Assembly (NCBI GenBank): GCA_902464645.1
Contig: CABQKL010000003.1
Location: forward strand, 1-42,972
Length of the DNA stretch: 42,972 bases
Direction of reading: 5' to 3'
Source of the DNA: an uncultured Collinsella sp.
GTDB lineage: Bacteria; Actinomycetota; Coriobacteriia; Coriobacteriales; Coriobacteriaceae
Numbering within the stretch: position 1 is the stretch's first letter; each line of letters begins with the position of its first letter. The translations under genes were made by a program, and so were the position numbers. Shown here one piece after another: positions 32,111 through 40,942 of the stretch. The notes beneath the pieces were generated by a model. The model ran no database searches. It was not told where the DNA came from and saw nothing but the letters and a program-made list of their open reading frames with translations.

Positions 32111-34027
32111 CTAGACGCGCTCCTCTATAGCACCGTTTCTATATGCATCGAGCAGTTGGCGCAGGTCCTGGATCTGGCTGCGAATCTTGACGCCGGTATC
32201 GGTGTCGCTCACCATGCGGCGCCGGTCGGCCTCGTCAAAGCGGTTGGTCTCGCTTTCGATGTCGATGTTGCGGGTGAGCGCTTCGGCAACCGTTGTAAAG
32301 GCCTGGTGCGACTTGAGGCGGCATCCGCGCGAGCTCGAGATGAGCGTGTAGCCGGCGATGCCTGTTTTGGGATGGTAGGCGCGACAGAAACCGCCATCGA
32401 TGACCAGCAGCTTACCGTTGGCGCGGATGGGCTGCTCGCCTTTGGTGGTTTTGACCGGGGTGTGGCCGTTGATGATGTGGCCCGTCGGCGAGCAGGCCAT
32501 GGGTGCGACGCCAAACTCGCGCATGATATCGTCGCAAACGGACGAGGACGTGGTGAGCGTATAGTACGGGTCCATCGGCTCGACCCACGTGCTCTTGTCG
32601 GCGATGTAGGCGCGCTCGAACGTGCGCACCACGCGTCCGCTGGCGGGTGAGTTAAAGCCGATCCACAGGTACCACATCCAGTCGAGGGCATCGCGGTCGC
32701 CAACGCGCCAGGCGCGGCGGGCGATATAGTCGCAAAAATCAAAATAATCGCGCCCGGCGTGCCAGGTGCCCAGGCAATTCATGCTGCTAAAGGTGCCGTC
32801 TTCGTTGAGCGGCACGCAGCCGTGGAACAGCAGGTTGCCGTTGGCGACCTTATACATGGAGCCGTGGGTATAGAGGAAATCGATGTGGCGATGCAGGTGA
32901 TCGGCGGTGACAAACTCGGACACGAGTTTGTCGATGATGTGCTGCTCCTCGGGCGTGAGCGTGTAGGGGTCCGCCGGATCGACGGTGGGGAAGTCGTTGG
33001 TCGTGAGCGGCCACACGCTGCCGTCGGCAAGCGTGACTGTGCCGGCGTCGTGATCGATCTTGTCGAGCAGCAGGCGGTCGGCCATGTCGAACTCGGGGTG
33101 GCGCTGGATAATCTGGCCCTCGAGCTTAAAGAGCAGGACGTTAATGGCCTTGATCAGCGGGCTGATCGGCTCGCCGGCGGTATAGGTGGCGTCGGCGAAG
33201 GCGACAAGCTCGCGCAGCGAGATGCCATAGTCGTTCTCGAGGATCTCGTAATTGTCGTAGCGCAGGTTGTTGCGCAGCACCGTGGCGATGCAGGCGGGCT
33301 CACCGGCCGCAGCGCCCATCCACAGCAGATCGTGGTTACCCCACTGAATATCGAGCGAATGATAGGTGAGCAGGCGGTCCATAATCTTGGCCGCACCGCC
33401 GCCACGGTCGAAGATGTCGCCCACCAAGTGCAGGTGGTCGACGGCGAGGCGCTTGATGAGCGAGGCGAGCGACTCGATAAAGTCGTCGGCGCTGGCGGTC
33501 TCCAAGATGGATTCGATAATGCGCTCGTGATAACGCACGCGGTAGTTGTTCTCGTCTGGATGCGTGTGCAGCAACTCGTCGATGATGTAGGCGTAATCGC
33601 GCGGGATGGCCTTACGCACCTTGGAGCGGGTGTAGCGACTCGAAAGCGAGCGGGCAACCACAATGAGCTGGTCGAGCATGGTCTTGTACCAGGTGGGCGA
33701 GTCCTCGCGCCGGCTGCGGACAAGATCGATCTTCTCGCGCGGATAGTAGATGAGCGTGCACAGCTCGCCCTTTTCGTCAAAGGAGAGCGTGTCGCCAAAG
33801 ATCTCGTCGACATGCTCGCGCACGACGCCCGAGCAGTTGTTGAGGATGTGCATAAAGGCTTCGTACTCGCCATGCACATCGCTCATAAAATGCTCGGTGC
33901 CCTTGGGTAGGTTGAGGATGGCCGAGAGGTTGATGATCTCGGTGAATGCGGATTGCTCGGTGGGGAACTGTCTCGACAGCAGGCGCAGATACTTGAAGTC
34001 TTGCGGATTGCGATCGAATGCGACCAT
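32111..34027 (-). CDS. fbp: Fructose-1,6-bisphosphatase, class III
   Basis: Hydrolyses fructose 1,6-bisphosphate in gluconeogenesis. The protein has 638 residues, the size of the class III (Bacillus Fbp-type) enzymes, which are metal-dependent phosphatases unrelated to the E. coli enzyme. The metallophosphatase motifs are in order: MSDVHGE (Asp50, His52), GDIFDRGG (203-210) and GNHD (230-233). Later histidines appear in INGHTPVK and near FLYTHGSMYK. The ATG at 34027 follows GGAAGGTGCTTC; the open frame continues upstream but is not family-like. A perfect inverted repeat at 34055-34084 lies in its leader and could be an operator. It is divergent from degV. Confidence 0.95.
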   Translation of the reverse strand: MVAFDRNPQDFKYLRLLSRQFPTEQSAFTEIINLSAILNLPKGTEHFMSDVHGEYEAFMHILNNCSGVVREHVDEIFGDTLSFDEKGELCTLIYYPREKIDLVRSRREDSPTWYKTMLDQLIVVARSLSSRYTRSKVRKAIPRDYAYIIDELLHTHPDENNYRVRYHERIIESILETASADDFIESLASLIKRLAVDHLHLVGDIFDRGGGAAKIMDRLLTYHSLDIQWGNHDLLWMGAAAGEPACIATVLRNNLRYDNYEILENDYGISLRELVAFADATYTAGEPISPLIKAINVLLFKLEGQIIQRHPEFDMADRLLLDKIDHDAGTVTLADGSVWPLTTNDFPTVDPADPYTLTPEEQHIIDKLVSEFVTADHLHRHIDFLYTHGSMYKVANGNLLFHGCVPLNEDGTFSSMNCLGTWHAGRDYFDFCDYIARRAWRVGDRDALDWMWYLWIGFNSPASGRVVRTFERAYIADKSTWVEPMDPYYTLTTSSSVCDDIMREFGVAPMACSPTGHIINGHTPVKTTKGEQPIRANGKLLVIDGGFCRAYHPKTGIAGYTLISSSRGCRLKSHQAFTTVAEALTRNIDIESETNRFDEADRRRMVSDTDTGVKIRSQIQDLRQLLDAYRNGAIEERV

Positions 34028-34346
34028 GAAGCACCTTCCGATGTGGTTGGTAAAACTGATAAACAGCGTCAAACGTTTATCAGTATGCGCCGGCTTTGTT
34101 TCGATTTTGCGCCGGCGGCTGAATTGTCGGCTGAACGGTTTGGTAAATCGATTTAGTTGAGGTTGATGTGTCGGTTGGGTGGAGACGAAGGGGGTGATTT
34201 TGCCCATGTTGGCCCATGGCGGGGGTGGGGATGTTCATGATAAAGATATTCAATGCAAATGGTTCAATTTGGTAAATAGTGGACATTTGTACCGTATTCA
34301 CGCTTGCTGTGCAATAATTTACGCAGCAATGAGTAAGGAGCCTCAT
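34028..34346. other. Divergent intergenic region between fbp and degV
   Basis: 319 bases, more AT-rich than the genes around it. It contains the inverted repeat at 34055-34084 and, presumably, both promoters (for example an AT-rich stretch near 34300-34320 before degV). No gene is convincing. Confidence 0.55.
34055..34084. promoter_or_regulatory. Operator-like inverted repeat upstream of fbp
   Basis: ACTGATAAAC (34055-34064) and its exact complement GTTTATCAGT (34075-34084) are separated by ten bases. The centre-to-centre distance is about two helical turns, as for a dimeric repressor. It ends 28 bases before the fbp start. No U-run follows on either strand. Confidence 0.55.
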
Positions 34347-35237
34347 ATGAGTGATTTTGTCCTGACCTGTGAATCCGCCGCCGATCGAACCCGTGAGTTC
34401 TTTGCGTCGCGCAATATTTCTGTCGTGTGTTTTCATTACGAGATCGACGATGTTGTCTATACGGACGATCTGTATCAGTCGATTACGCCGGACGAGTTTT
34501 TTGCCCAGATTGCCGCGGGCGCCATGCCCAAGACGTCTCAGGTGAGCGTGGGTGAGTACGAGGAGTTCTGGGAGCCGTTCGTTGCCGAGGGTAAAGACGT
34601 GCTGCACCTGACGTTGTCGTCGGGTATTTCGGGCACGTATGGATCGGCCTGCGTTGCGGCGCAGATGCTTGCGGATCGCTATCCCCAGGGCGGCAAAGTG
34701 CGCGTCATCGATTCGCTGGCGGCGTCTTCGGGCTTTGGCCTGCTGGTGGAGTGTGCCGCCGACGTTCGCGATAGCGGCGCTTCGCTCGACGAGACGGCCG
34801 CTTGGATTGAGGAGCATAAACTCAATCTGCACCACTGGTTCTTCTCGACCGATCTGTCGAGCTACCTGCGCGGCGGTCGCATTTCGGCCGCGAGCGCGAT
34901 CATCGGCACGGCGCTCAAGATTTGCCCGCTTATGACGGTCGATTGCGAAGGTGAGCTGGCGCCGCGTGAGAAGATTCGCACCAAGAAGCGCGCGATCTCC
35001 GAGATGGCCAAGACCGTGATGGCGCATGTGCAGGACGGTGCGAACTATTCGGGCAAGTGCATCATGTCGCACTCGGCGTGCCGCGAGGACGCCGAGGCCG
35101 TTGCGGCACTGATAGAGGAACAGGTTCCGCAGCTCAAAGGCAAGATTGAGATCAATAGCATCGGTGCTCTGATTGGCTCACATACCGGCCCCGGCACGGT
35201 GGCCGTCTTCTTTATGGGCGACAAGCGCGTGGATTAG
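34347..35237 (+). CDS. DegV family fatty-acid-binding protein
   Basis: Cytoplasmic two-domain protein that binds one fatty acid; in Firmicutes, relatives act as FakB, presenting fatty acids to a kinase. The protein has 296 residues. It begins MSDFVLTCESAADRTREFFA, the usual DegV opening. MPKTSQVS, LSSGISGTYGSA and VIDSLAASSGFGLLV are typical, as is RGGRISAASAIIG followed by a GTVAVFF ending. AAGGAG lies seven bases before the ATG at 34347; the upstream open frame is not used. No fakA gene is in the window. Confidence 0.93.
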   Translation: MSDFVLTCESAADRTREFFASRNISVVCFHYEIDDVVYTDDLYQSITPDEFFAQIAAGAMPKTSQVSVGEYEEFWEPFVAEGKDVLHLTLSSGISGTYGSACVAAQMLADRYPQGGKVRVIDSLAASSGFGLLVECAADVRDSGASLDETAAWIEEHKLNLHHWFFSTDLSSYLRGGRISAASAIIGTALKICPLMTVDCEGELAPREKIRTKKRAISEMAKTVMAHVQDGANYSGKCIMSHSACREDAEAVAALIEEQVPQLKGKIEINSIGALIGSHTGPGTVAVFFMGDKRVD

Positions 35238-35300
35238 CGTTTGTGGGCTGGCTGACGGTTTTAACGGCTGTGCCTGTCCCTCCTGACACTTGATAACAGA

Positions 35301-35335
35301 AAAAGGCCCGTCCCGTTGTTTGCGGGACGGGCCTT
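35301..35335. terminator. Terminator between degV and the TIM-barrel gene
   Basis: A perfect 13-base inverted repeat (AAGGCCCGTCCCG at 35303-35315, complement at 35323-35335). The A-run on its left makes a T-run on the minus strand, so it mainly serves the gene at 35346; on the plus strand it may also stop degV transcripts. Confidence 0.82.
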
Positions 35336-35345
35336 GCTGTTGCGG

Positions 35346-36437
35346 CTAGCGTTTCTTTCCGCGGAAGAAGAAGCCGTGCAGCGAGGGTTTGAGTCCGCGG
35401 CTGGCGCGACGCTCCTCGATATGATCGTGGATCGAAGCGACGCGTTCGATGACTTCGTCGGGGATCGGCACGTCGGGATTCATGTTCTCGACCTGGCTAA
35501 CCTCGGCGGCGGCGACCTGGTCGATAATGGGCACATCGTCGCGCGAGATGACGGGCGTGGCGTCTTCTTTCATCTTGCGGTATCGCTGCATCATGTCGGT
35601 CTGAAGCTGCTGGGCCGAAGGCGGCGTCCAGATGATGGCGTTGGCGCCAGCGGCGATGGTTTCACGGATGCTCTCGGGCGTCTTGCCGCCCGGTGCGATG
35701 AGCGGCAGGTTGGGATAGTGCTCGCGCAGCTCGCGCAGGACCTGGGGCGTGTTTTTGCCGGCGGCGATGTTGAGAATCTTGGCTCCGGCGCGCACCTTGG
35801 CGTGAGCATCGTCGTCGCAGCGAACGACCGTGGCGATGACGGGGATGTCGGCGATGTTGGTGATGTGCTCGACCATCTCGGCAGTAGCGGGGGAGTTGAC
35901 CACGCAGCCCGCCGCGCCCTGCATCTCGGATACGGCCGCCATCTGCACGGAACGCTTACCGGTGGTGGTGCCGCCGCCAACGCCCACAAAGACCGGGCAC
36001 TCGGCAACAGTCAGCAACGCTTGCGTAATGGCGGGCTGCGGCGTGAAGGGGTAGACGGCAAACACGGCGTCGGCATTGGAGTTGCGGATGACCGCCACGT
36101 CGGTGGTGTAGATAAGCGATTTGATGCGGCGGCCAAAGAGCGTAAAGCCGCTGGCCCCCTCGATCTCATCGGGCATACGGAGGGCTGCCTTGCGCAGACG
36201 CCCGTCGATGGGCAGCGGCTCCATGGGCAAAAGGCCGTTGGGAGTTACGGCCACCTGGGGCTCGGTAAATTCGTCTGCAAGCTCAACCTCGGAGAAGTCG
36301 ACCGAGGCGACGATGTCCTCGTGAACCTCGGCGGGAACATCGATGGGGGCTTGGTCGTTCGTCGCGGCAGGCGTCTCGAAGGAGCTGGTGCCGACAAAGG
36401 CGTCGACGCGCTCGTTCAAATCGTTGAGAGAATCCAT
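35346..36437 (-). CDS. Predicted TIM-barrel protein of unknown activity
   Basis: The product has 363 residues and no secure family name. An acidic N-terminal stretch of about 75 residues precedes an aldolase-like barrel. Clues are CPVFVGVGGGTTTGKRSVQM, IPVIATVVRCDDDAHAKVRA with GAKILNIAAG, and PLIAPGGKTPESIRETIAAG with ANAIIWTPP, the order of strands and phosphate-gripping loops seen in KDPG-aldolase or synthase-type barrels. A conserved lysine for Schiff-base chemistry is not obvious at the usual place. The C-terminal tail is basic (RGLKPSLHGFFFRGKKR), perhaps for membrane or RNA contact. Relatives in Coriobacteria are, as I recall, labelled only as hydrolases. It is monocistronic, and the ribosome site is weak. 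Confidence 0.82.
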   Translation of the reverse strand: MDSLNDLNERVDAFVGTSSFETPAATNDQAPIDVPAEVHEDIVASVDFSEVELADEFTEPQVAVTPNGLLPMEPLPIDGRLRKAALRMPDEIEGASGFTLFGRRIKSLIYTTDVAVIRNSNADAVFAVYPFTPQPAITQALLTVAECPVFVGVGGGTTTGKRSVQMAAVSEMQGAAGCVVNSPATAEMVEHITNIADIPVIATVVRCDDDAHAKVRAGAKILNIAAGKNTPQVLRELREHYPNLPLIAPGGKTPESIRETIAAGANAIIWTPPSAQQLQTDMMQRYRKMKEDATPVISRDDVPIIDQVAAAEVSQVENMNPDVPIPDEVIERVASIHDHIEERRASRGLKPSLHGFFFRGKKR

Positions 36438-36629
36438 GGCGGTCCGTTTCTATGCTGTGCGGTCGGCAGTGTACGACCGGCGTTGCGAGTGCTAAATCGT
36501 TTGACGAGTTGATTTTTCCCCGCTGCGCCATCCGTTAGACTGAAGGGCCGGCGAACGTGAAGGAGCTGTGGTGGCGGGAATCGAGGTGCTATCTTGAATG
36601 TCCCGTATACAAAAGAGAGGTGACGCGGT

Positions 36630-36800
36630 ATGGAATTCTCGGCAATGTTGGGCTCGATTGGCCTATGCGTGGGCGCAATCGTTGCCGCCGCGGTCATCTA
36701 CTTTGCGGTCACGGCCATTAAGGGCAAAAAGGCTGAGCGCAAGGAGCGTGAAGCGCTTGCGCGGCATAAGGACCAGCAGGACAGGCGCGCACGGCGATAG
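36630..36800 (+). CDS. Small membrane protein, 56 residues
   Basis: MEFSAMLGSIGLCVGAIVAA opens a single membrane helix that continues AVIYFAVTAI, followed by a strongly charged cytoplasmic tail (KGKKAERKEREALARH and then KDQQDRRARR). GAGAGG lies ten bases before the ATG. The arrangement (helix, then positive tail) fits small membrane regulators or assembly factors, but the specific role is unknown. It lies between the divergent TIM-barrel gene and the convergent methyltransferase gene, whose 3' end is only 24 bases away. Confidence 0.7.
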   Translation: MEFSAMLGSIGLCVGAIVAAAVIYFAVTAIKGKKAERKEREALARHKDQQDRRARR

Positions 36801-36824
36801 CTTGTTGAGTTTTGAATCCGTGCG

Positions 36825-37928
36825 CTAGCTGCGTTTTCGGACCAGGGCGATATAGAAGCCCTCAAAGTCGCGACTGGGCGGAATGGTCAGCGTGCCGGGC
36901 ATGCCGTTGGCAATGGCCGAGACGTGGCCTTCGGCAATGGCTTCGGTAAGGGCGTTGCACTCGATATGCGGATCCTCGCCGGCACCCTGGGCGCGACGCG
37001 CTTCGCTTTCGCTTGGCGTGCCGTCGAGGGGGATGAGCTCGCAGTCCATGTGCTTGTCGAGGGCCTCTTGCAGGGCATCCTCGTTTTCCTGCGGCAAGAT
37101 CGAACACGTCGAATAGACGAGCGTGCCGCCCGGTTTGAGGGCCCCCATGGCGCGGTCCAGAAGCGCGCGCTGCGAGCAGGCGCACTTAACGAGCAACTGT
37201 TCGGTGAGGCCGCGCAGGCTCTTTTCGTTGCCGCTGATGACGGTGCCCGTGCCGGTGCAGGGGGCGTCGAGCAGGATACGGTCAAAGCGGAAGAACTCGT
37301 CGAGCTCGCGTGCGTCAATGCGCATGACGGGCACGTTTTTGGCGCCCTGGCGGCCCAAGTTTGCCTCGAGCTTTTCGGCGCGGGGAATGCTCATCTCACA
37401 GGCGGTGAGGTGCGCCTGTCCCTGGGTGAGGGCGGCGATCTGCGTCGTCTTGCCGCCGGGGGCCGCGCACATGTCCAGGATGTCCTCGCCGGCCTGGGCG
37501 CCCAGCACCAAAGGCGGCATCATGGACGACAAGCTCTGCAGATAGATTTTGCCGTCACGGTAGATGTCGAGATCCCACAGATCGGAAACCTGGGCCTCGG
37601 GCAGGATAAAGGCTTCTGGGTACCAGGCGACGGGGTTGTGGGCGATGCCGGCGGCATCGAGCGCCGCAGCGATGTCCTCGGCGGTTGCCTTGAGCGTGTT
37701 GGCGCGCAGCGTGACCGGGCGCGTGGCTGCGGCGCCAAAGCCCTCAATCACGAGCTCGGCCTCGGCAGGCGTATAGGCGCCAGCAATCGTGTCGACCATA
37801 AAGCGCGGCAGGTCGATGGCGCAGGGAAGGGCGGCAAGCTGGTCGGAAAGCTCGGTGGCGGCAAACTGCCTGAGCTTGAGCTCGGGCTTAACCTGCTTTT
37901 TCTGCTTACGACGACGCGGCTTGGACAT
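36825..37928 (-). CDS. RsmB/RsmF-type RNA (cytosine-C5) methyltransferase
   Basis: SAM-dependent m5C methylation of rRNA or tRNA (NOL1/NOP2/Sun family). The protein has 367 residues. The N-terminal part is lysine/arginine-rich (MSKPRRRKQKKQVKPELKLR), then a small PUA/RRM-like region leads to the Rossmann domain. DMCAAPGGKTTQIAAL is the SAM loop, DAPCTGTG holds the releasing cysteine and YSTCSILPQENE holds the nucleophile cysteine, so both catalytic cysteines are present. The ATG at 37928 has GGAAGGAAAGACGG upstream. It lies between a small membrane gene and a palindromic REP pair that separates it from the MetRS-like gene. Whether the target is 16S rRNA (as for RsmB or RsmF) cannot be told. 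Confidence 0.92.
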   Translation of the reverse strand: MSKPRRRKQKKQVKPELKLRQFAATELSDQLAALPCAIDLPRFMVDTIAGAYTPAEAELVIEGFGAAATRPVTLRANTLKATAEDIAAALDAAGIAHNPVAWYPEAFILPEAQVSDLWDLDIYRDGKIYLQSLSSMMPPLVLGAQAGEDILDMCAAPGGKTTQIAALTQGQAHLTACEMSIPRAEKLEANLGRQGAKNVPVMRIDARELDEFFRFDRILLDAPCTGTGTVISGNEKSLRGLTEQLLVKCACSQRALLDRAMGALKPGGTLVYSTCSILPQENEDALQEALDKHMDCELIPLDGTPSESEARRAQGAGEDPHIECNALTEAIAEGHVSAIANGMPGTLTIPPSRDFEGFYIALVRKRS

Positions 37929-37947
37929 CCGTCTTTCCTTCCACCTA

Positions 37948-38060
37948 AATGATTATTCTGGGACGGGGATTAAAAAATCATTCCATGACCCCCCGTCACA
38001 AAAAGACTGTACTGTGGCGCCCGGGAATGATTTTTTAATCCCCGTCCCAGAATAATCATT
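37948..38060. repeat. Pair of inverted REP-like palindromic units
   Basis: Two perfect 35-base copies face each other (37948-37982 and 38026-38060) around a 43-base centre. Each unit starts AATGATTATTCTGGGACG and ends GGGGATTAAAAAATCATT, so its own ends can also pair (AATGATT with AATCATT). A third copy lies at 40943. Such pairs resemble the bipartite REP/BIME structures of other bacteria. The large hairpin could also block transcription or protect the 3' end of the MetRS-like or methyltransferase messages. Confidence 0.85.
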
Positions 38061-38080
38061 CCCGGGCGCGTTGCGATTGC

Positions 38081-40231
38081 CTAGTACTGGCTCTCGTGCT
38101 TGCTGAAGAAGTCGAAGCGCGGGGGCAGCGGCTTCACACGGTGCTCGCCGGGCTTCTCGCCCAGGCTCTCCACAAACTCGTCCGTGGAGGCAAAGATGTT
38201 GTCCCAGCTAAAGAAGGCGACCGGATCGACGTCGAAGTACTCGCAGATGAGCTCGCAGCCGGCCGGGACGATGCCGTGCATGAGCACGGTCGCCACGCGC
38301 AGCTCGGTAAAGGCGTCGACCAGGGCCTGCGTCATGGCGGCGTTGGCCGGCTCGCCCTCGAGCTTGTTGGCGGCCTTGGAGGCATCGCTCCAGCGCTTGT
38401 TGGCGGCGCGCAGGTAGTCGTCGCACACGGCGAGCGCACGGTGCGTCTCGAACTTGTACATGGCCTGCTCAAAGGCAAGGGCGGCCTGCTCGGCAGCCTC
38501 GACCACGGCGGCAGAGGCGGCACCGGCCGGAATGCAACCGTTGCGATAGGGGCTCTCGTCGCCCTCCTTGACGGCGACGCCGTAGAAGCAGCTGCGGGCC
38601 AGGCGGTTGAACACGCCGGTCAAGAGAGCGCTCTCCTTAAGGGCAGGATCGATGACGCGCTTGTCGTCGCAGGCGCGCACCTCGTTGCCGTCCTTGTCCT
38701 TGCCGGTCACGCGCGTGTCATATGCCTTGGGGCTAAAGCTCACCGGCTTCTCGGACAGGCCGAGCGACAGCCAATGCGCGCGCATCTGCTCGCAGGTGTA
38801 GTGGTTGAGCAGGTCGTCTGCCGGCGGGGGAGGCGTCTGCGAGGACGAGCTGGCCTTTTTGCCCATGTAGAGCAGGTGATAACAGGCGCTGACGGTGCTC
38901 TGCGTAAGGTCCCAACCCAGGGCCTCCCACATGGCGGTCTGCGCGATGCAGTAGAAGTAGATGTTGTCTTGGCCGATGAACTGGTAGATCTGAGCGTCGT
39001 CAGAGCACCACCAGTCGCGCCAGTCGAGCGAGCTGTGCTGGTAGGTGGGTGCGGGGACCTGCGTGGAGTCGGCGGCGGGCTCGCCCATGAGGGCGGCATC
39101 CTGGGCGGCGACACCCTCGGTCACGCCGGCGGCTCGGGCGTCGCGTGCAAGCACGGTGCGGGTGTAGCTGATGGGCGCCCACAGACTCTCAGGCCAGCAC
39201 CAGCAGGTGACGTCGTTCACGCCGTCGACCTCGGGCACCGGAACGCCCCAGTCGATGTTGCCGGTGATGCGGAAGGGCACGAGCGCCTTGCCGCTGCGGA
39301 AGCGCACGCCGCCGTTGGCGAGCACCGCGTGGGCGTCATCGCGTTCCTTCCAGCTGGGGAAGGTGACGGTAAAGCTGCTCTTGTTGCCCTCGGGCTCCAG
39401 CACGGTGTGCTCGGGCAGCTGGTCCTCGACGGCGTCGAAAGCCTCACGGAACTTGTTCTGAATATAGAGCTGTGCCGGCAGCAGCCACTCCTCCATGGTC
39501 TTGGAGACCACGGAACGAACCTGCGGGTTCTGGGCGAGCTTGGCGGTGTAGGTCTTCATAAAGTCGAGGTAGGCCGGCAGGTCGAAGTAGAGGTTGTCGA
39601 CCGGGCGCAGCTCGGGTACCTCGCCGGTGAGCTGGCTCTTGGGCGCGATGAGCTCCTCGGGCTCAAACTGGTGACCCAGGTCGCACTCGTCGGCGTAGGC
39701 TTTCTCGGACTTGCAGCCCTGAATGGGGCAGCGGCCGATTACCTGGCGGCCGTTGAGGAACGTGCCGGCCTTGGCGTCGTAGAACTGCAGCGTGGAGCGC
39801 TTGGAGATGGTGCCCTGCTCGTGCAGGCGCTCGATAATCTCGGCGGTCACCTCGTTGTGAATCTGAGCAGCCGGCTCAAGGCCCGAGCCGCCGTAGATAT
39901 CGCAGCTGATGTTGTAGTTGTTGAGGGTCGCGGCCTGGCGGGAGTGATTGGACTCGACATACTCGCCGATGGACTTGTCGTAGCCCTCGTTCTCCTTGAG
40001 CTTGCGGTAGCTCTCCATGATGGGCGAGCCGTAGCAGTCGGTGCCCGAGGTGAAGATGACGTTCTCGCGGCCCAGACGGTCGCGCAGGAAGCGGGCGAAG
40101 AAGTCGGCCGGGACAAAGACGCCGCCAACGTGGCCAAAGTGAAGGCCCTTGTTGCCGTAGGGCTCGCCGGCGGTAACGATGGCGCGGCGAGGCCAGCTGG
40201 GACGGTCGTTCATGGAGTATTTGGATGCCAT
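38081..40231 (-). CDS. Methionyl-tRNA synthetase-like class I tRNA ligase
   Basis: Predicted to charge tRNA with methionine. The protein has 716 residues. The HIGH motif is HFGH (31-34). A modified zinc knuckle is GRCPIQGC...ECDLGH (Cys and His ligands), followed by EELIAPKSQLTGEVPELRPV as in MetRS. IYQFIGQDNIYFYCIAQTAM matches the MetRS amino-acid pocket region. The KMSKS loop reads MGKKASSSS (456-464), with alanine for Met and serine for the second lysine. The C-terminal part is helical, with no tRNA-binding extension domain. I chose the ATG at 40231 because AAGGAGTCCC precedes it. It is possibly the main MetRS of this lineage, but a second, standard copy elsewhere cannot be excluded. Confidence 0.85.
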   Translation of the reverse strand: MASKYSMNDRPSWPRRAIVTAGEPYGNKGLHFGHVGGVFVPADFFARFLRDRLGRENVIFTSGTDCYGSPIMESYRKLKENEGYDKSIGEYVESNHSRQAATLNNYNISCDIYGGSGLEPAAQIHNEVTAEIIERLHEQGTISKRSTLQFYDAKAGTFLNGRQVIGRCPIQGCKSEKAYADECDLGHQFEPEELIAPKSQLTGEVPELRPVDNLYFDLPAYLDFMKTYTAKLAQNPQVRSVVSKTMEEWLLPAQLYIQNKFREAFDAVEDQLPEHTVLEPEGNKSSFTVTFPSWKERDDAHAVLANGGVRFRSGKALVPFRITGNIDWGVPVPEVDGVNDVTCWCWPESLWAPISYTRTVLARDARAAGVTEGVAAQDAALMGEPAADSTQVPAPTYQHSSLDWRDWWCSDDAQIYQFIGQDNIYFYCIAQTAMWEALGWDLTQSTVSACYHLLYMGKKASSSSQTPPPPADDLLNHYTCEQMRAHWLSLGLSEKPVSFSPKAYDTRVTGKDKDGNEVRACDDKRVIDPALKESALLTGVFNRLARSCFYGVAVKEGDESPYRNGCIPAGAASAAVVEAAEQAALAFEQAMYKFETHRALAVCDDYLRAANKRWSDASKAANKLEGEPANAAMTQALVDAFTELRVATVLMHGIVPAGCELICEYFDVDPVAFFSWDNIFASTDEFVESLGEKPGEHRVKPLPPRFDFFSKHESQY

Positions 40232-40363
40232 GGGACTCCTTCGCATATGGTGAGAGCGCGGCCGGGCGCAAGGCCTGGCGACGCGGTGGTCAATTCGTGC
40301 ATATCGTTCGACATTATCGCACATGCGGACGGGTACGTGGCAGGGGCGCTATCCTAAGATGCT

Positions 40364-40933
40364 ATGAATGAGATTTCCAACATACATGCGTTTGAGGACG
40401 AGGATTTTCTGCACGCCTGCTTCGTGTGGGGGATGGCCGTGCTTGTGGTGTTTGCCGTGTGCCTGGTGCCGGTGTTTATGCTGCTGGGCGGGCCCGCAGA
40501 CTTGGATGTGGCGGACGCGGGCGGCTGGACGGCGGTTTTGGGCTGGATAGTCGGCTTGGCTGCGGTTTCGGCGGCGTCATTTGCCGTGCACGAGCTGGTG
40601 CACGGTGTGTTATTTAAGCTTCTGGCGCCTGCGGGCGCGAAGGTGACCTTTGGGGCGAATCGCGAGACGGCGATGATCTATGCCTGCGCCGAGGGCGTGG
40701 TCTATTCGCGCCGGCGGTACGTGGCAGTTTGCCTGGCGCCGACGGTTGTTGTGACGGCGGCGTTTGCCCTGGGGTTTGCGTTTTCGGGCTATCCGCTGAT
40801 GTGCTACCTGGCGGCCGGCTTGCATTTGTCGGGCTGTGTGGGCGACTGGTATTACGTGCGGACCATCCTGCGCGACCGCCGCATTGTCGCCTGCGAGGAC
40901 ACGTCCTTTGGCGTGCGCTTTTTCGCGAGGTAG
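40364..40933 (+). CDS. DUF3267-type membrane protein with HELVH motif
   Basis: The product has 189 residues and about four membrane helices (VWGMAVLVVFAVCLVPVFML, then VLGWIVGLAAVSAASFAV and two more). The HELVH motif at 76-80, just after the second helix, is the zinc-type HExxH motif of membrane metalloproteases. Together with the later GDWYYVRTILRD block it marks the DUF3267 family, annotated as putative zincins. Substrate unknown. It is divergent from the MetRS-like gene, about 130 bases away, and ends ten bases before a REP-like unit. Confidence 0.82.
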   Translation: MNEISNIHAFEDEDFLHACFVWGMAVLVVFAVCLVPVFMLLGGPADLDVADAGGWTAVLGWIVGLAAVSAASFAVHELVHGVLFKLLAPAGAKVTFGANRETAMIYACAEGVVYSRRRYVAVCLAPTVVVTAAFALGFAFSGYPLMCYLAAGLHLSGCVGDWYYVRTILRDRRIVACEDTSFGVRFFAR

Positions 40934-40942
40934 TCTTTTGAG

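Noticed and set aside
32759..33910. Plus-strand open frame opposite fbp
   Set aside because: Antisense to a recognised class III FBPase; no ribosome site.
38096..40357. Plus-strand open frame of about 750 codons opposite the MetRS-like gene
   Set aside because: Antisense artefact of high-GC codon use; the minus-strand product has the HIGH motif and MetRS blocks.
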